Shown here: piece after piece, positions 50,018-58,922 of the stretch
Position numbering within the stretch: position 1 is the stretch's first letter
Layout of the letters: each line of letters starts with the position of its first letter
NCBI RefSeq assembly: GCF_039555295.1
Contig: NZ_CP145316.1
Coordinates: forward strand, 2,026,510-2,090,509
From: Helicobacter mastomyrinus
Lineage (GTDB): Bacteria > Campylobacterota > Campylobacteria > Campylobacterales > Helicobacteraceae
Direction: 5' to 3'
DNA length: 64,000 nt
Made by a program: the position numbers and the translations under genes
Notes under the pieces: generated by a model
Databases searched by the model: none
Seen by the model: only the letters and a program-made list of their open reading frames with translations
What the model was told of the DNA's origin: nothing

Positions 50018-52177
50018 TTATTGCTTGAGGTTAAGAAGAGTGTTAAGAATCTGGTCGGAGGTCGTTACGGCTTTTGAATTTGCTTGGAATCCTCTCTGAA
50101 CTACAATAAGCTGTGTGAGAGATCGGCTTAAGTCCACATTACTCATCTCTAGCTTACTGCCCGATACCCCACCTCTACGTCCTGTGTTTGCTGCGCCAAT
50201 CATTGGCTCTCCGGAATTTCCTGTTTGGGAAAATACATTGCCACCTTCAGCTTGCAAACCTGTGTTGTTCGCAAAATTTGCAAGGGCAACTTGTGCTAGA
50301 GCAATAGAGCGTCCATTACTAAAAGCCCCAAGCAATGAGCCATTGGAGTCAAAGCGAATATCCATCAAATCCCCTGCTTGATAGCCATTTTGATTAATGG
50401 AATAGGTTTCGGAGATTTTATCCACACTTGTTAATCCCCCAAATGTTTCATTCGCGCCAAATTTAAGCTCAAGCCTTTGTGGTCCCTTGCTTCCATTTTT
50501 TGGGTCAAATTGTAATATGGGAGGATTCATACCCGAAAGCGAACCATCGCCGTTAAAAGTTGCCCTTCCTCCTTCAAAGACATTGGGCTTGCTTGCAGAG
50601 CCACCGATAAATTGTGCTGGTTCAGGCACTATGGCTCTAAAGCTCCATACTGCATCACCTGTTTTCCAAAATTCAAAGCGAATGTTATGCTTACTTCCTA
50701 AACTATCGACAATATCTACGCTTGTAGCGTGTGTGGCTTTTGTAATTTTGCTTGTGCTAACCGATGAGCCTCCTTCGATGAGTGAAGCGGTGTTGAGGGC
50801 TTTCATCGTTTCTTTGAAAAGCACGTTATTAGTTACATTTTCGGAGAAGTGGCTTGTAACATAAAGGCTAAGATTGCGCTGCTCTTCATCATCTTCATCA
50901 TTGCGATTGATAATCTCAAACATACCCCAATTATTAATCGTTACCCCTACTGAAGCGGTGCTTTCATGGTAAGTTTTTTCAGGATTCTTAATCATGTTTG
51001 CATCATATTGCATAAGGGCGCGTAAATCTTCAGTGGTTCTAAATTGTCCTGTAGTAGAATCTGCATCTTCAGATTTTGTATAGCGGTATCTAAAGGCGGT
51101 AATATCCTCTTCACCTTGAACAAACTCTTCAAATGCACCTGTTCCATCAGCAGTAATACGGATATTTTTGACTTTTTCACCGCCATCCATTTGATTGCGA
51201 TTTTCAATTCTTAGCTGTCCTGAATCCACATAAGCACTTACACCTGTCTTATCACGGACGGAATTAATAGCATTTTGAGCTGCTACAATAGAGCTAATAC
51301 CTGTAATTGCAGAATTATTTGAAAAGCTTATATTCTCTCCATTAATACCTATGGTGCTCACTTCATTGGTTGCTACAATTTCGTGTTTAATTGCAGCTGT
51401 TTTATAGCTCATCCAAATGCCTTGATTTTCATTGAGGGCAAAGGCATCTCCCTCATCGTTAAATAACACACCCATATCTTCACTTACTTGTGTAAGCATA
51501 CCACGAGAATCATATACGGGGGCATTACCATCGGCTGTTGTTCGTGTTGTGGAATCAAGAGCGGCTACATCTCGTATTTGCTCTACGTGGCGTCCTGCAT
51601 TAAGATTTGCACGTAATGTAATTGTTTTGGTTGCACGTGCAGGCATTACCATACCCGGGTCAATTTGAATATTTCTTATAGGTCCGGTATTATCTACCCT
51701 AAAGAAGTCAAAATCGCTCATTGTTTCAATTTCTGCAGATTCAAGTGGAGGGCGCACCCAGCCTTGCACGACATAGCCGCCTGTGGTTACAAGATTCCCA
51801 TTTGCATCAAAGAGAAACTCACCATTACGCGTATAATTGTGTGTAGTGCCTCTATCAGGTGAAATAATGAAGAATCCATCACCCTCAATGGCTATATCTG
51901 TTTTAACATCAGTATTTTGTGTATTCCCTTGTGAAAACACCTTTGTTGTCGCATCAATCCCAACCCCTAAGCCGATTGAAAAGTCATTTTGCCCGCCTAA
52001 CCCATTTTTATAGGGAGAAGTAGCAATAAGCTTGATTTGTGATAGCATATCCACAAAGGAAGCTCTTGAGTATTTAAAACCAACGGTATTAACATTGGCA
52101 ATATTATTACTCTCCACATCAAGTGCAATTTGATGTGCCTGCATACCGCTAACACCTGACCACAAAGATCTTAACAT
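50018..52177 (-). CDS. flgE: Flagellar hook protein FlgE
   Basis: Subunit of the flagellar hook. About 719 residues, matching the large Helicobacter hook protein (about 718) and not the 400-residue enteric form; the middle carries extra variable domains. N-terminal rod/hook motif SLWSGVSGMQAHQIALDVES NNIANVNTVGFKYSR and the C-terminal D0 region (MSNVDLSRSLTQLIVVQRGF) are both present. The start is ATG 52177; the 16 upstream residues are not hook-like. A sigma-54 promoter lies 47 bases upstream. Confidence 0.95.
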   Translation of the reverse strand: MLRSLWSGVSGMQAHQIALDVESNNIANVNTVGFKYSRASFVDMLSQIKLIATSPYKNGLGGQNDFSIGLGVGIDATTKVFSQGNTQNTDVKTDIAIEGDGFFIISPDRGTTHNYTRNGEFLFDANGNLVTTGGYVVQGWVRPPLESAEIETMSDFDFFRVDNTGPIRNIQIDPGMVMPARATKTITLRANLNAGRHVEQIRDVAALDSTTRTTADGNAPVYDSRGMLTQVSEDMGVLFNDEGDAFALNENQGIWMSYKTAAIKHEIVATNEVSTIGINGENISFSNNSAITGISSIVAAQNAINSVRDKTGVSAYVDSGQLRIENRNQMDGGEKVKNIRITADGTGAFEEFVQGEEDITAFRYRYTKSEDADSTTGQFRTTEDLRALMQYDANMIKNPEKTYHESTASVGVTINNWGMFEIINRNDEDDEEQRNLSLYVTSHFSENVTNNVLFKETMKALNTASLIEGGSSVSTSKITKATHATSVDIVDSLGSKHNIRFEFWKTGDAVWSFRAIVPEPAQFIGGSASKPNVFEGGRATFNGDGSLSGMNPPILQFDPKNGSKGPQRLELKFGANETFGGLTSVDKISETYSINQNGYQAGDLMDIRFDSNGSLLGAFSNGRSIALAQVALANFANNTGLQAEGGNVFSQTGNSGEPMIGAANTGRRGGVSGSKLEMSNVDLSRSLTQLIVVQRGFQANSKAVTTSDQILNTLLNLKQ

Positions 52178-52223
52178 ATTGTATCCTTTCTTATAGAATC
52201 TAGCAATTTTATACCAAAAAGAC

Positions 52224-52241
52224 AAGCAATATGTATTCCAA
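52224..52241 (-). promoter_or_regulatory. Sigma-54 promoter of flgE
   Basis: Minus strand: TTGGAA (52236-52241) and TTGCTT (52224-52229) with exactly 10 bases between the GG and the GC, the -24/-12 rule of RpoN promoters. In Helicobacter the hook gene is a classic RpoN/FlgR target, so this fits known regulation. Confidence 0.8.
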
Positions 52242-52290
52242 AAATAAGTATAGAGGATTGAAAAATATGAAGAGAGAAAAATCCCAAAAG

Positions 52291-52983
52291 TTAGCGTGTG
52301 CTTCCTACAGATGTTATTCGTGTTTTGCTTCTAAAGGCAGGTATGGCATTCCAAATAGATACAAGAAGGATTTTTTGAGCATCTTCTGGATTCATAAATT
52401 TATGTTTCATAAGCACCCTGCATACGAGGAGTTCATAGTATAATTTACCTACACCCCTATCATCAAGATAGGCTCTTTCAAAATCTCCACCAAAATATCG
52501 TGCTACATTACTCATACTGATTTCTTGATTGTTGAGTGTTTTTTTATAATCATTTGGGGAGGTATTAGGTGGAAATTTACTTACACGTGAGCTAATGAAA
52601 GTTAGGAGCTTTTCTTCTAAGTTTTGTATAAGCTCTAAAAAATGGACACTATTTTTGTCGATATGTTCCCTTGTGCGAATAGCTCGTTCCAGTGCATTTG
52701 GCTGAGAGCCTTTAACAAGAATGAGGGCGATTTGTGTTATCTTTGGTTCGGAGAGAATATTGATTACATATTGTTGCTTTATTTTTCCAGCCATATAGGA
52801 TTGTTTTATATTATCAATTGCTTTGTCAAGATTAGGAGATTCAAACATTGTGTTAAAAATACCACACTCTTCTTTTGGGAGAAATTTTTGCAAATCTTCT
52901 TTATAATTCGTATTGGCGATAAAACCCTCTTCTTTGAGAACAAAAAACCTACGTACTAGGGTGTTTATGGTATTGAATTGCAT
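52291..52983 (-). CDS. Hypothetical protein upstream of flgE
   Basis: 230 residues, mostly helical and charged, starting MQFNTINTLVRRFFVLKEEG with GGAGG eight bases before ATG 52983. No signal peptide, membrane segment or family motif is recognised; a moderately hydrophobic helix (ITQIALILVKG) lies near the middle. Codon use is like the neighbours'. It sits between the selD operon and flgE on the same strand, with its own gaps on both sides. A flagellar role is only a guess from position. Confidence 0.7.
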   Translation of the reverse strand: MQFNTINTLVRRFFVLKEEGFIANTNYKEDLQKFLPKEECGIFNTMFESPNLDKAIDNIKQSYMAGKIKQQYVINILSEPKITQIALILVKGSQPNALERAIRTREHIDKNSVHFLELIQNLEEKLLTFISSRVSKFPPNTSPNDYKKTLNNQEISMSNVARYFGGDFERAYLDDRGVGKLYYELLVCRVLMKHKFMNPEDAQKILLVSIWNAIPAFRSKTRITSVGSTR

Positions 52984-53109
52984 ACGACTGCCCTCCAAAG
53001 TTTTAAAATGAACACAAATAAATCGGTAAAAAAAATTTCCTTTAAAAAGATATATTTATTATGATGGATATTTTTATAAATAAAATATGGAATATTTTTA
53101 TATATTTAA

Positions 53110-54171
53110 TTATCCTAGAATGATAGATTTTTCTTGTTTTGAAATGATTTCTCCTATAATATTGGCTTGCTCTATACCGGTTTTGCGAAGTTCATAGACA
53201 AATTCCTTTGCCTCACCAAAAGGCAGGGCAAAGAGTAGCCCCCCTGATGTTTGTGCATCATAGTAGTAAATATCATCTTCTAGACTACATTGTATGGATA
53301 CATATTGTTGTAAAGTCTTTTTGTTTTCATACGAACCACCCGGCACAATACCTACTTGAGCAAGTTCCTTGATACCATCAAATAATGGAATCTCTTGTGT
53401 ATAAAAAAGCATACTTTTTGCCTCTATGTGATGGGGTTGCTCTGTCTTAGGAGCCCGACACATCTCAAGTGCGTGTCCTATTAACCCAAATCCCGTAATA
53501 TCTGTGCAAGCGTGGATTTCATAACTTTGTGCGATATGTGCTGCATAAAGATTGAGCATAGACATAGCTTGTATTACTTGAGCACTATCTTTGAGACTAC
53601 GAGCCTTAATAGCAGTAGTGAGAATCCCGCTTCCCAAAGGCTTGGTAAGCACGAGTGCATCACCAATTTGCCCGGTGTGATTACGCCACATAGAATCTTT
53701 ATGCACGATGCCATTAACCGATAAGCCATATTTCTGCTCTTTGTCTTTAATAGTATGTCCGCCAAGCAACAATGCGCCAGATTCTGTAATCTTATCTAAC
53801 CCACCTCTAAGAATGGCATTAGCTATATTGCTATCAAAATGCGCGCTATCCCACATGAGCAGATTCAACGCACTTAAAGCCTTGCCTCCCATCGCAAAAA
53901 TATCACTCAAGGCATTTGCTGCGGCAATTTGCCCATAGATATAGGGGTCATCAACCACAGGCGTGATAAAATCCACGCTTGAGAGGATAGCATACTCGCT
54001 TTCATTGGAAAGTAGCATAGCTCCGCAGTCCTCATTACCCTCAAATCCAGCGAGCAAAAGAGGATTAGGCTTTTGGCTAAGCCCGCTAAAGATTTGTGAT
54101 AAGTCTGCCAGACCCACTTTAGCTGCTCAACCCGCACATTGAATATGTTGGGTAAGTTCGTAATCCGCCAT
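53110..54171 (-). CDS. selD: Selenide, water dikinase (selenocysteine-containing SelD)
   Basis: Makes selenophosphate from selenide and ATP for selenocysteine and selenouridine synthesis. The real start is ATG 54171: MADYELTQHIQCAG, then an in-frame TGA (54127-54129), then AAKVGLADLSQIF. Position 15 is the catalytic Cys/Sec of SelD (the enteric enzyme has Cys), followed by the invariant Lys at 18, so TGA is read as selenocysteine. Ordinary ORF calling would start at GTG 54117 and lose the active site. The body has ATP-binding DFITPVVDDPYIYGQIAAANALSD and LLGGHTI, total 353 residues. It starts 8 bases after yedF. Confidence 0.93.
54085..54123 (-). promoter_or_regulatory. SECIS-like stem-loop after the selD UGA
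   Basis: Directly downstream of the UGA the mRNA can fold: a 7-bp lower stem GCTAAAG (bases 7-13 counted from the U of UGA) with CTTTAGC (39-45); an upper stem TGGGTCT (14-20) with AGACTTA (24-30), including two G-U pairs; apical loop GGC; and a one-sided 8-base bulge (31-38). Position and size fit the bacterial SECIS bound by SelB. Confidence 0.8.
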
Positions 54172-54179
54172 AGATAGCC

Positions 54180-54803
54180 CTAGAATGAAATGAGGCTATC
54201 GCTTATAAGCATATTTTGTATGCTCTCAAGCGAATTGCCTATCATACCGACTTTAAGCCGCTCTGTAAGAGCAAAATAGCTCAAACACGACCCACAAGAA
54301 TAGATTTCAACTCCTTGCTTTTCAAGCTCTTTGAGGGCTTCTACAATCTCTGTGTTATCCACCTCTTTGTTATCGGTTGTGAGTAAAACGCCGCGATTGA
54401 TAAAGAGAATCTTTTGAGGTAGTGCATCAGCATTGAGTAGGGATTTTAAAAAACCATTAACGAGCATACCGCCTAGCTCTCCATCCCCCACTCTATCGCT
54501 TTTGAAAAGCATCATTTTAGGCACGATTTTCTCTTTGCCCTGTTTTGTTTTTTTGTCTGTAATCTTACCCTTAAGGATAATCATAAACTGCTCATCGCGC
54601 CCAAAGCCCATTTCAAACTCAAAGCCCTCTGATTTTAAGAAACGTGTGAGATTCTCCTTAGAAGATGGTGTATTGCCAATAATCTCATAGCTATGAAGCT
54701 TTAAGGAATGCTCATTCACGCCTAAAAGCGCCTTTTTTGCTTTGATAACAGGCTCGGGACAAGGGAGATCACGCACATCAATTTGTATGGTATTATTCAT
54801 CAT
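54180..54803 (-). CDS. yedF: YedF selenium-metabolism protein (TusA + DsrE domains)
   Basis: 207 residues fusing an N-terminal TusA/SirA domain (DVRDLPCPEPVIKAKKAL, with the CPxP active motif at about 15-18) to a C-terminal DsrE-like domain (MLFKSDRVGDGELGGML, and YSCGSCLSYFAL with two Cys). This is the YedF type usually found beside selD, thought to handle selenium or sulfur before SelD. Start is ATG 54803 or 54800 with AAAGGA upstream. It forms a two-gene operon with selD. Confidence 0.88.
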   Translation of the reverse strand: MMNNTIQIDVRDLPCPEPVIKAKKALLGVNEHSLKLHSYEIIGNTPSSKENLTRFLKSEGFEFEMGFGRDEQFMIILKGKITDKKTKQGKEKIVPKMMLFKSDRVGDGELGGMLVNGFLKSLLNADALPQKILFINRGVLLTTDNKEVDNTEIVEALKELEKQGVEIYSCGSCLSYFALTERLKVGMIGNSLESIQNMLISDSLISF

Positions 54804-55410
54804 AATCCTTTACTCCCTTATTTGTAAGGGCATAGAATCTAAATAGAATTGCCTTAGAGGATTCTGTAATACGACTTCATACAAAACCTCAAGGGTAAAA
54901 AAGTGATAATACACTTTTATGGATTAAAACTTCTTTAAGCAAAAGTGTCAAAAGGTCGTGCTTACTTTTATATAAAAACATTTTTATTGTTTTGTTCAAT
55001 GGTATCAATAGCATTCATACCAATGAGAGTATAATATTGGGTTTAGCACTTTTGTCTTAAGTGCTTTGGCAATAACATATTGCTCTGTAAAAATCTTTTA
55101 GCCTAAGTGAGTTTTACTAAAATTTATACTGATACATAAATCATTTCTAAACTACCACAGGTGCAGAAAGAGCAAATCTTTTATCTTATGTAGGCTTTAT
55201 TGGGATTATAGAGAGTGGGTAGATAATCCCTTAAGCAAAAAGAGGTAAAACTTTTGTCTTGCATATTCATATTAAAGTGCCTACCTTATTTATAAAAAAA
55301 TCAAAAGTGATAAAAAAAGGGAGTGTTTTGAGATGTTGGTGTCAAAGAAAGACGATGAGTTTTTTGTTAAAATAACACTATCTGCTTTCTCACCCACTTT
55401 GTGGTGCGGA

Positions 55411-55449
55411 AAAAGAGAATTAAGGAGGCGTTACTACCTCCGCTCTTTT
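55411..55449 (+). ncRNA. Candidate structured RNA hairpin
   Basis: AAAAGAG (411-417) pairs with CTCTTTT (443-449) outside, and GGAGG (424-428) with CCTCC (437-441) inside, followed at once by a second hairpin with GGGG (450-453) and CCCC (466-469) then TTTT. This looks like an intrinsic terminator tail on a possible small RNA. No family recognised; the strand is a guess from the T run. Confidence 0.3.
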
Positions 55450-55780
55450 GGGGCTGGAGGGTAAACCCCTTTTGCCTTTGCAGGATTACATCTTTTTGCG
55501 ATAAAAAGAAGTTATCAAAGTATTAAGATAAATATTTTTTTGAGATATTAAACATCAAACCGAACTCATCGTTTTTTAGCAAAAACAGCAAACAAGATTC
55601 TAAATTTGAATCTATTTACAAGCAAAACATATCTTTTAACTTATATAAAATAAATCATACGATAGTGCATACACGTCTAAGCATTCCTTGGATTACCCTC
55701 TTAACTTCACACTTGCAAAATCTCTTAAGGCATCATAAGGGTGATAAGAGCAGGTAATCTAGTAAATGATATATAAGGAG

Positions 55781-55828
55781 GAGTGAGGTATATATTGCCA
55801 AGCTAACCTCACTCTTGTGCTTTAGCAC
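55781..55828. ncRNA. Candidate structured element with two hairpins
   Basis: Perfect 9-bp stem GAGTGAGGT (55781-55789) with ACCTCACTC (55806-55814), followed by GTGC TTTA GCAC (55817-55828). The words GAGTGAGG and CTCACTCCTG recur nearby (55868-55879), allowing alternative pairing. It is 440 bases upstream of the TonB receptor start. Function unknown. Confidence 0.3.
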
Positions 55829-56203
55829 TAGTCCATACTTACACATTTATGCCCTTCACTAGATATACTGCTCACTCCTGATAGAAAAAAGAAAACATAA
55901 AAGAATTTCAAACTTTAATAAAGTTGATATTTGTTAAAAAAAGAATCAAGTAAAAATAAATACTTATGAGTAGAGTCTTAAAACTCAAATTTTATCGTAT
56001 AGAGGAGGGGGTTAAAGCTGATTTAGTTTATAAATATTCCATATCTAGAGCATTTAAGAAGCCTCTTTTCTGCAATTATCTCAATTTTAAGGACTATGAA
56101 TTGAATAGTATTTATTGTTTGCATTATGAAATATTATTAAAATATAACTTTTCTCACACTTTTTAATTTTCACTTTAGTTTTCATTTGCTATTATCAGCT
56201 ATT

Positions 56204-56238
56204 CATTTGCAAATCATTCTTATTATTGTTTGTAAATG
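56204..56238 (+). promoter_or_regulatory. Operator-like inverted repeat (possible Fur site) before TonB receptor
   Basis: CATTTGCAAA (56204-56213) and TTTGTAAATG (56229-56238) are 9/10 inverted copies around a T/A-rich core (TCATTCTTATTATTG) that resembles Fur boxes. It ends 32 bases before the receptor ATG, where a repressor would block transcription. Iron control is inference. Confidence 0.5.
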
Positions 56239-56270
56239 ATAGTATCACTTAAAATTTTCAAGGAGGAACA

Positions 56271-58547
56271 ATGAAAATTATTCCGTATAGCACCTTAGTA
56301 GCAAGTTTGCTAAGTAGCTTTGCAATCGCAGATTCGCTAGATTCAGCAAATAACCAAATGGGGGGGGGGCATAGCCAAGAATCAAGTCAAAATGTAGATG
56401 ATGAAAATGTCCGCAAGGTTAATCTAGGGCGCTCTGTGGTAAGTGCTTCAGGCTATGAGCAAGATATAAAAGATGCTCCGGCAAGTATAGCCATTATCCC
56501 ACGTGAGGAAATACTCACTCGCCCTATTAGAGACCTAGGCGATGCGGTGCAAGATATTCCGGGTGTGTATGTGGAAGCCGGAAAAACAGGGGGTAATACC
56601 ATTTCTATGCGTGGGCTTGGCTCAGCTTATACGCTTATCCTTATTGATGGCAAACGACAAAATGTCGCTCAAGGCTTTGATGCTAATGGCTTTAATGGCA
56701 CCTTTACTTCCTTTATGCCTCCTGCTAGTATGATAGAGAGGATCGAGGTTATTCGAGGACCTGCTTCTATCATCTATGGAAGCGATGCAATGGGTGGGGT
56801 GATAAATATCATTACTAAAAAACATAGCGATAGATTTAGCGGGGGAATCCAACTTGAGACTACACTTTCCCAACATCCTCAAACCTTTGGTCCTCAATAT
56901 GGAATAAATGGCTATATGAATATCCCTCTTATAAAAGAAATGCTTTCTTTGAATCTTCGTGGAGCCTACAAATGGGGTGGGCAAAATGCATTTTATGAAC
57001 CCGGTAAGGGACCCCATACACCTATCACATATACATCAGGCAATAATGGCAGCGTAAATTTTAGCAATCCATATTATAATTGGTCTGCTACAGGCTATAC
57101 CCAATGGAATGCCGGAGGACGGCTCAACTTCACGCCTAATAAAAATAATTATATCTACTTAGATTCTGAAGTATTCTTTGCACGGACAGGAAGCCTCAAA
57201 ACATCATCAAGCAGCATTACTGCGGTAAGAGATTTCTATAAATTTAATAATATTTTAAGCCACACCGCAGATTATGATTGGGGTAAAATCAATAGTTATA
57301 TACAATATAGTCAAACACAATGGGCTTCTCACGCTGATACCAATAGCACTTGGGGTAGTGGGCTTTGGCCAGGTTCATCAAAAGGAAATACCGTAGATTG
57401 GGCGAATGGACGATACAATCGAGACCTTATTTTTCAATCTACCTTTACTGATGATTTTGATTTTGGTAGAGCAGGAAGCCTTATCTTTAATGGTGGAGTG
57501 TATTATATATGGCAGCAGCTCTATACTAAAAACAATGGCTTTAGAAGAGATATGAATCAAGTAGCCCTTTTTGCCGAGGGTGAATATCTCATCAATCAAT
57601 ACTTTAGCACGACTCTAGGCTTACGCTACAATTACAGCGATATTTTTAAGGCTATCCCTAATCCTCGATTCTATGTGAATTACAATCCTACCGATTGGCT
57701 TACTTTTAAGGCTGGCATTGCCACAGGGGTGCTTGTGCCACAGCTTAGCTATCTCTATGAGGGTTATACGTTAAGCACCGATAGGGGTAACAATAACACA
57801 ACCACGGCATCTTATGGTAATAAAAACCTAAAGCCCGAGCAGAGTGTGAGCTATGAGCTAAGCGCTATTCTTGATACTGAACCAGCTATGCTAATATTAA
57901 CCGGATTCTATACAGATTTTAATAATAAAATTTCAAGCGTTACAGGCATTCAACCCGGAACTACTATCGATGGTGTATTATGTGATGCAGCGGGTGCTAA
58001 TCAATGTGCCTTTTATCGCAACCTTGATAGTGCTATGCTCACAGGAGCAGAGACAAGCTTTAAGCTAAAGCCTATTTATGGAATCTCTCTTGATGCAAGT
58101 TATGGATTTACTTATTCAAGAACACTTAGTGTCTCTAATGCAAATCAAGAATTTCTTGTAGGTGAGCCTATAAACAATATTCCTAAACATAAATTTACCA
58201 TTAAGCCAAACTATCACTATAAGAACTTTGATGCCTATATTCGCTGGAGTGGTAACTTCCAAACACCCACTTCCGCAGTGCAACAAAGCAGTCTTGCTAC
58301 AAGTGCGCGAGGACTTGTAGGGAAGTATTATAAAGATTATCAGTTAGTAGATATTGCGGCTACCTATAAGTTTAATAAAACTTATGCCCTCACTTTTGCG
58401 GTGAATAATCTCCTTGATGTGAAATTCTATGATCCAGATAATTTGATTACTTATAGCAGTGGAAGGGGTGGCACATCATATATTAATCCCTATCAAAGAA
58501 TCTTGCCCGCAAGAGCATATTGGATAAGTTTTAGGGCGGATTGGTAA
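56271..58547 (+). CDS. TonB-dependent outer-membrane receptor, siderophore type, phase-variable
   Basis: Imports an iron complex or similar ligand across the outer membrane using TonB energy. 758 residues: signal peptide (MKIIPYSTLVASLLSSFAIA), plug domain (about 45-185: SAVSASGYEQDI-like start, DVVQDIPGV-type motif as DAVQDIPGVYV, IERIEVIRGPASIIYGSDAM, GGVINIITKK), then a 22-strand barrel ending ILPARAYWISFRADW with terminal Trp. This resembles the CirA/FepA-like group. A run of ten G (56360-56369) encodes MGGG just after the signal peptide. AAGGAGGAAC precedes the ATG. The gene is in frame (ON) here. Confidence 0.93.
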   Translation: MKIIPYSTLVASLLSSFAIADSLDSANNQMGGGHSQESSQNVDDENVRKVNLGRSVVSASGYEQDIKDAPASIAIIPREEILTRPIRDLGDAVQDIPGVYVEAGKTGGNTISMRGLGSAYTLILIDGKRQNVAQGFDANGFNGTFTSFMPPASMIERIEVIRGPASIIYGSDAMGGVINIITKKHSDRFSGGIQLETTLSQHPQTFGPQYGINGYMNIPLIKEMLSLNLRGAYKWGGQNAFYEPGKGPHTPITYTSGNNGSVNFSNPYYNWSATGYTQWNAGGRLNFTPNKNNYIYLDSEVFFARTGSLKTSSSSITAVRDFYKFNNILSHTADYDWGKINSYIQYSQTQWASHADTNSTWGSGLWPGSSKGNTVDWANGRYNRDLIFQSTFTDDFDFGRAGSLIFNGGVYYIWQQLYTKNNGFRRDMNQVALFAEGEYLINQYFSTTLGLRYNYSDIFKAIPNPRFYVNYNPTDWLTFKAGIATGVLVPQLSYLYEGYTLSTDRGNNNTTTASYGNKNLKPEQSVSYELSAILDTEPAMLILTGFYTDFNNKISSVTGIQPGTTIDGVLCDAAGANQCAFYRNLDSAMLTGAETSFKLKPIYGISLDASYGFTYSRTLSVSNANQEFLVGEPINNIPKHKFTIKPNYHYKNFDAYIRWSGNFQTPTSAVQQSSLATSARGLVGKYYKDYQLVDIAATYKFNKTYALTFAVNNLLDVKFYDPDNLITYSSGRGGTSYINPYQRILPARAYWISFRADW
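56360..56369 (+). repeat. G10 homopolymer contingency tract
   Basis: Ten G residues at codons 30-33 of the TonB receptor. Losing one G gives a stop after about 12 further codons (TAG in ...KM*); gaining one gives TAG almost at once (GGGA*). Slippage of such tracts is the usual phase-variation mechanism in Helicobacter and Campylobacter. Confidence 0.9.
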
Positions 58548-58922
58548 CTTTTTGCTTTGTTATTGCGAGGTGAGAGCAAAGACTAATAAAGTATATATGT
58601 GAAGCGTTTGTCCTCACTAGTAAATCTATATTTTCCTGTGATTGCAAGGGAATCTTAGAAGAGCCATCTGTCTTTGTTTATAGATTATTTTGGGGGCATT
58701 ACCCTCGCAATGATGAGACGATCCATTTGTTATTATGAGAGTTAGAATAGGATGGAGGCAACCAACATAAAACTTGTAGTTCCCCATCATCGCGAAAAAT
58801 AATGAGAATTTATTCATTATTTTGGTATTGCTCTAAGGTAATTTGATGATAAATTTCACACATAGCTCACATTATTTAGATAAGATTGTGAGTATTTATA
58901 TTATTTCAAAGGAAACTCCATT
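58548..58922. other. Intergenic region with degenerate repeat
   Basis: 375 bases with no gene. Three related words occur: ATTGCGAGG (58562-58570), ATTGCAAGGG (58641-58650) and its inverted CCCTCGCAAT (58702-58711, 9/10), typical of worn intergenic repeats of the ATTGCGAG kind seen in many bacteria. A 10-bp Fur-like dyad is at 58796-58823. The end must hold the promoter for the PepSY-type gene. Confidence 0.5.
58796..58823 (+). promoter_or_regulatory. Fur-box-like dyad before PepSY-type gene
   Basis: AAAATAATGA (58796-58805), spacer GAATTTAT, TCATTATTTT (58814-58823): a perfect 10-bp dyad close in composition to the Fur consensus (ATAATGA...TCATTAT). It is 100 bases upstream of the membrane protein gene and downstream of the TonB receptor. 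Confidence 0.5.

Larger units (their letters stand above)
54804..56270. other. 1.46-kb structured non-coding region
   Basis: The longest gene-free stretch in the window. AT-rich, with stops in all frames at short intervals. It holds a composite hairpin at 55411-55449, a GGGG/CCCC hairpin next to it, a perfect 9-bp stem at 55781-55814 and a GTGC/GCAC hairpin at 55817-55828. One stretch around 55155-55221 reads TTTGAERANLLSYVGFIG before a stop and may be a gene remnant of unknown family. No tRNA or CRISPR repeat seen. The promoters of yedF and the TonB receptor are at the two ends. Confidence 0.55.

Noticed and set aside
53110..54117. SelD starting at GTG 54117
   Set aside because: That start loses the conserved catalytic segment; the upstream ATG with an in-frame Sec codon explains the sequence.
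55966..56166. 66-codon open frame upstream of the TonB receptor
   Set aside because: No ribosome site, AT-driven composition, no recognisable family, and it lies in the decayed or structured non-coding stretch.
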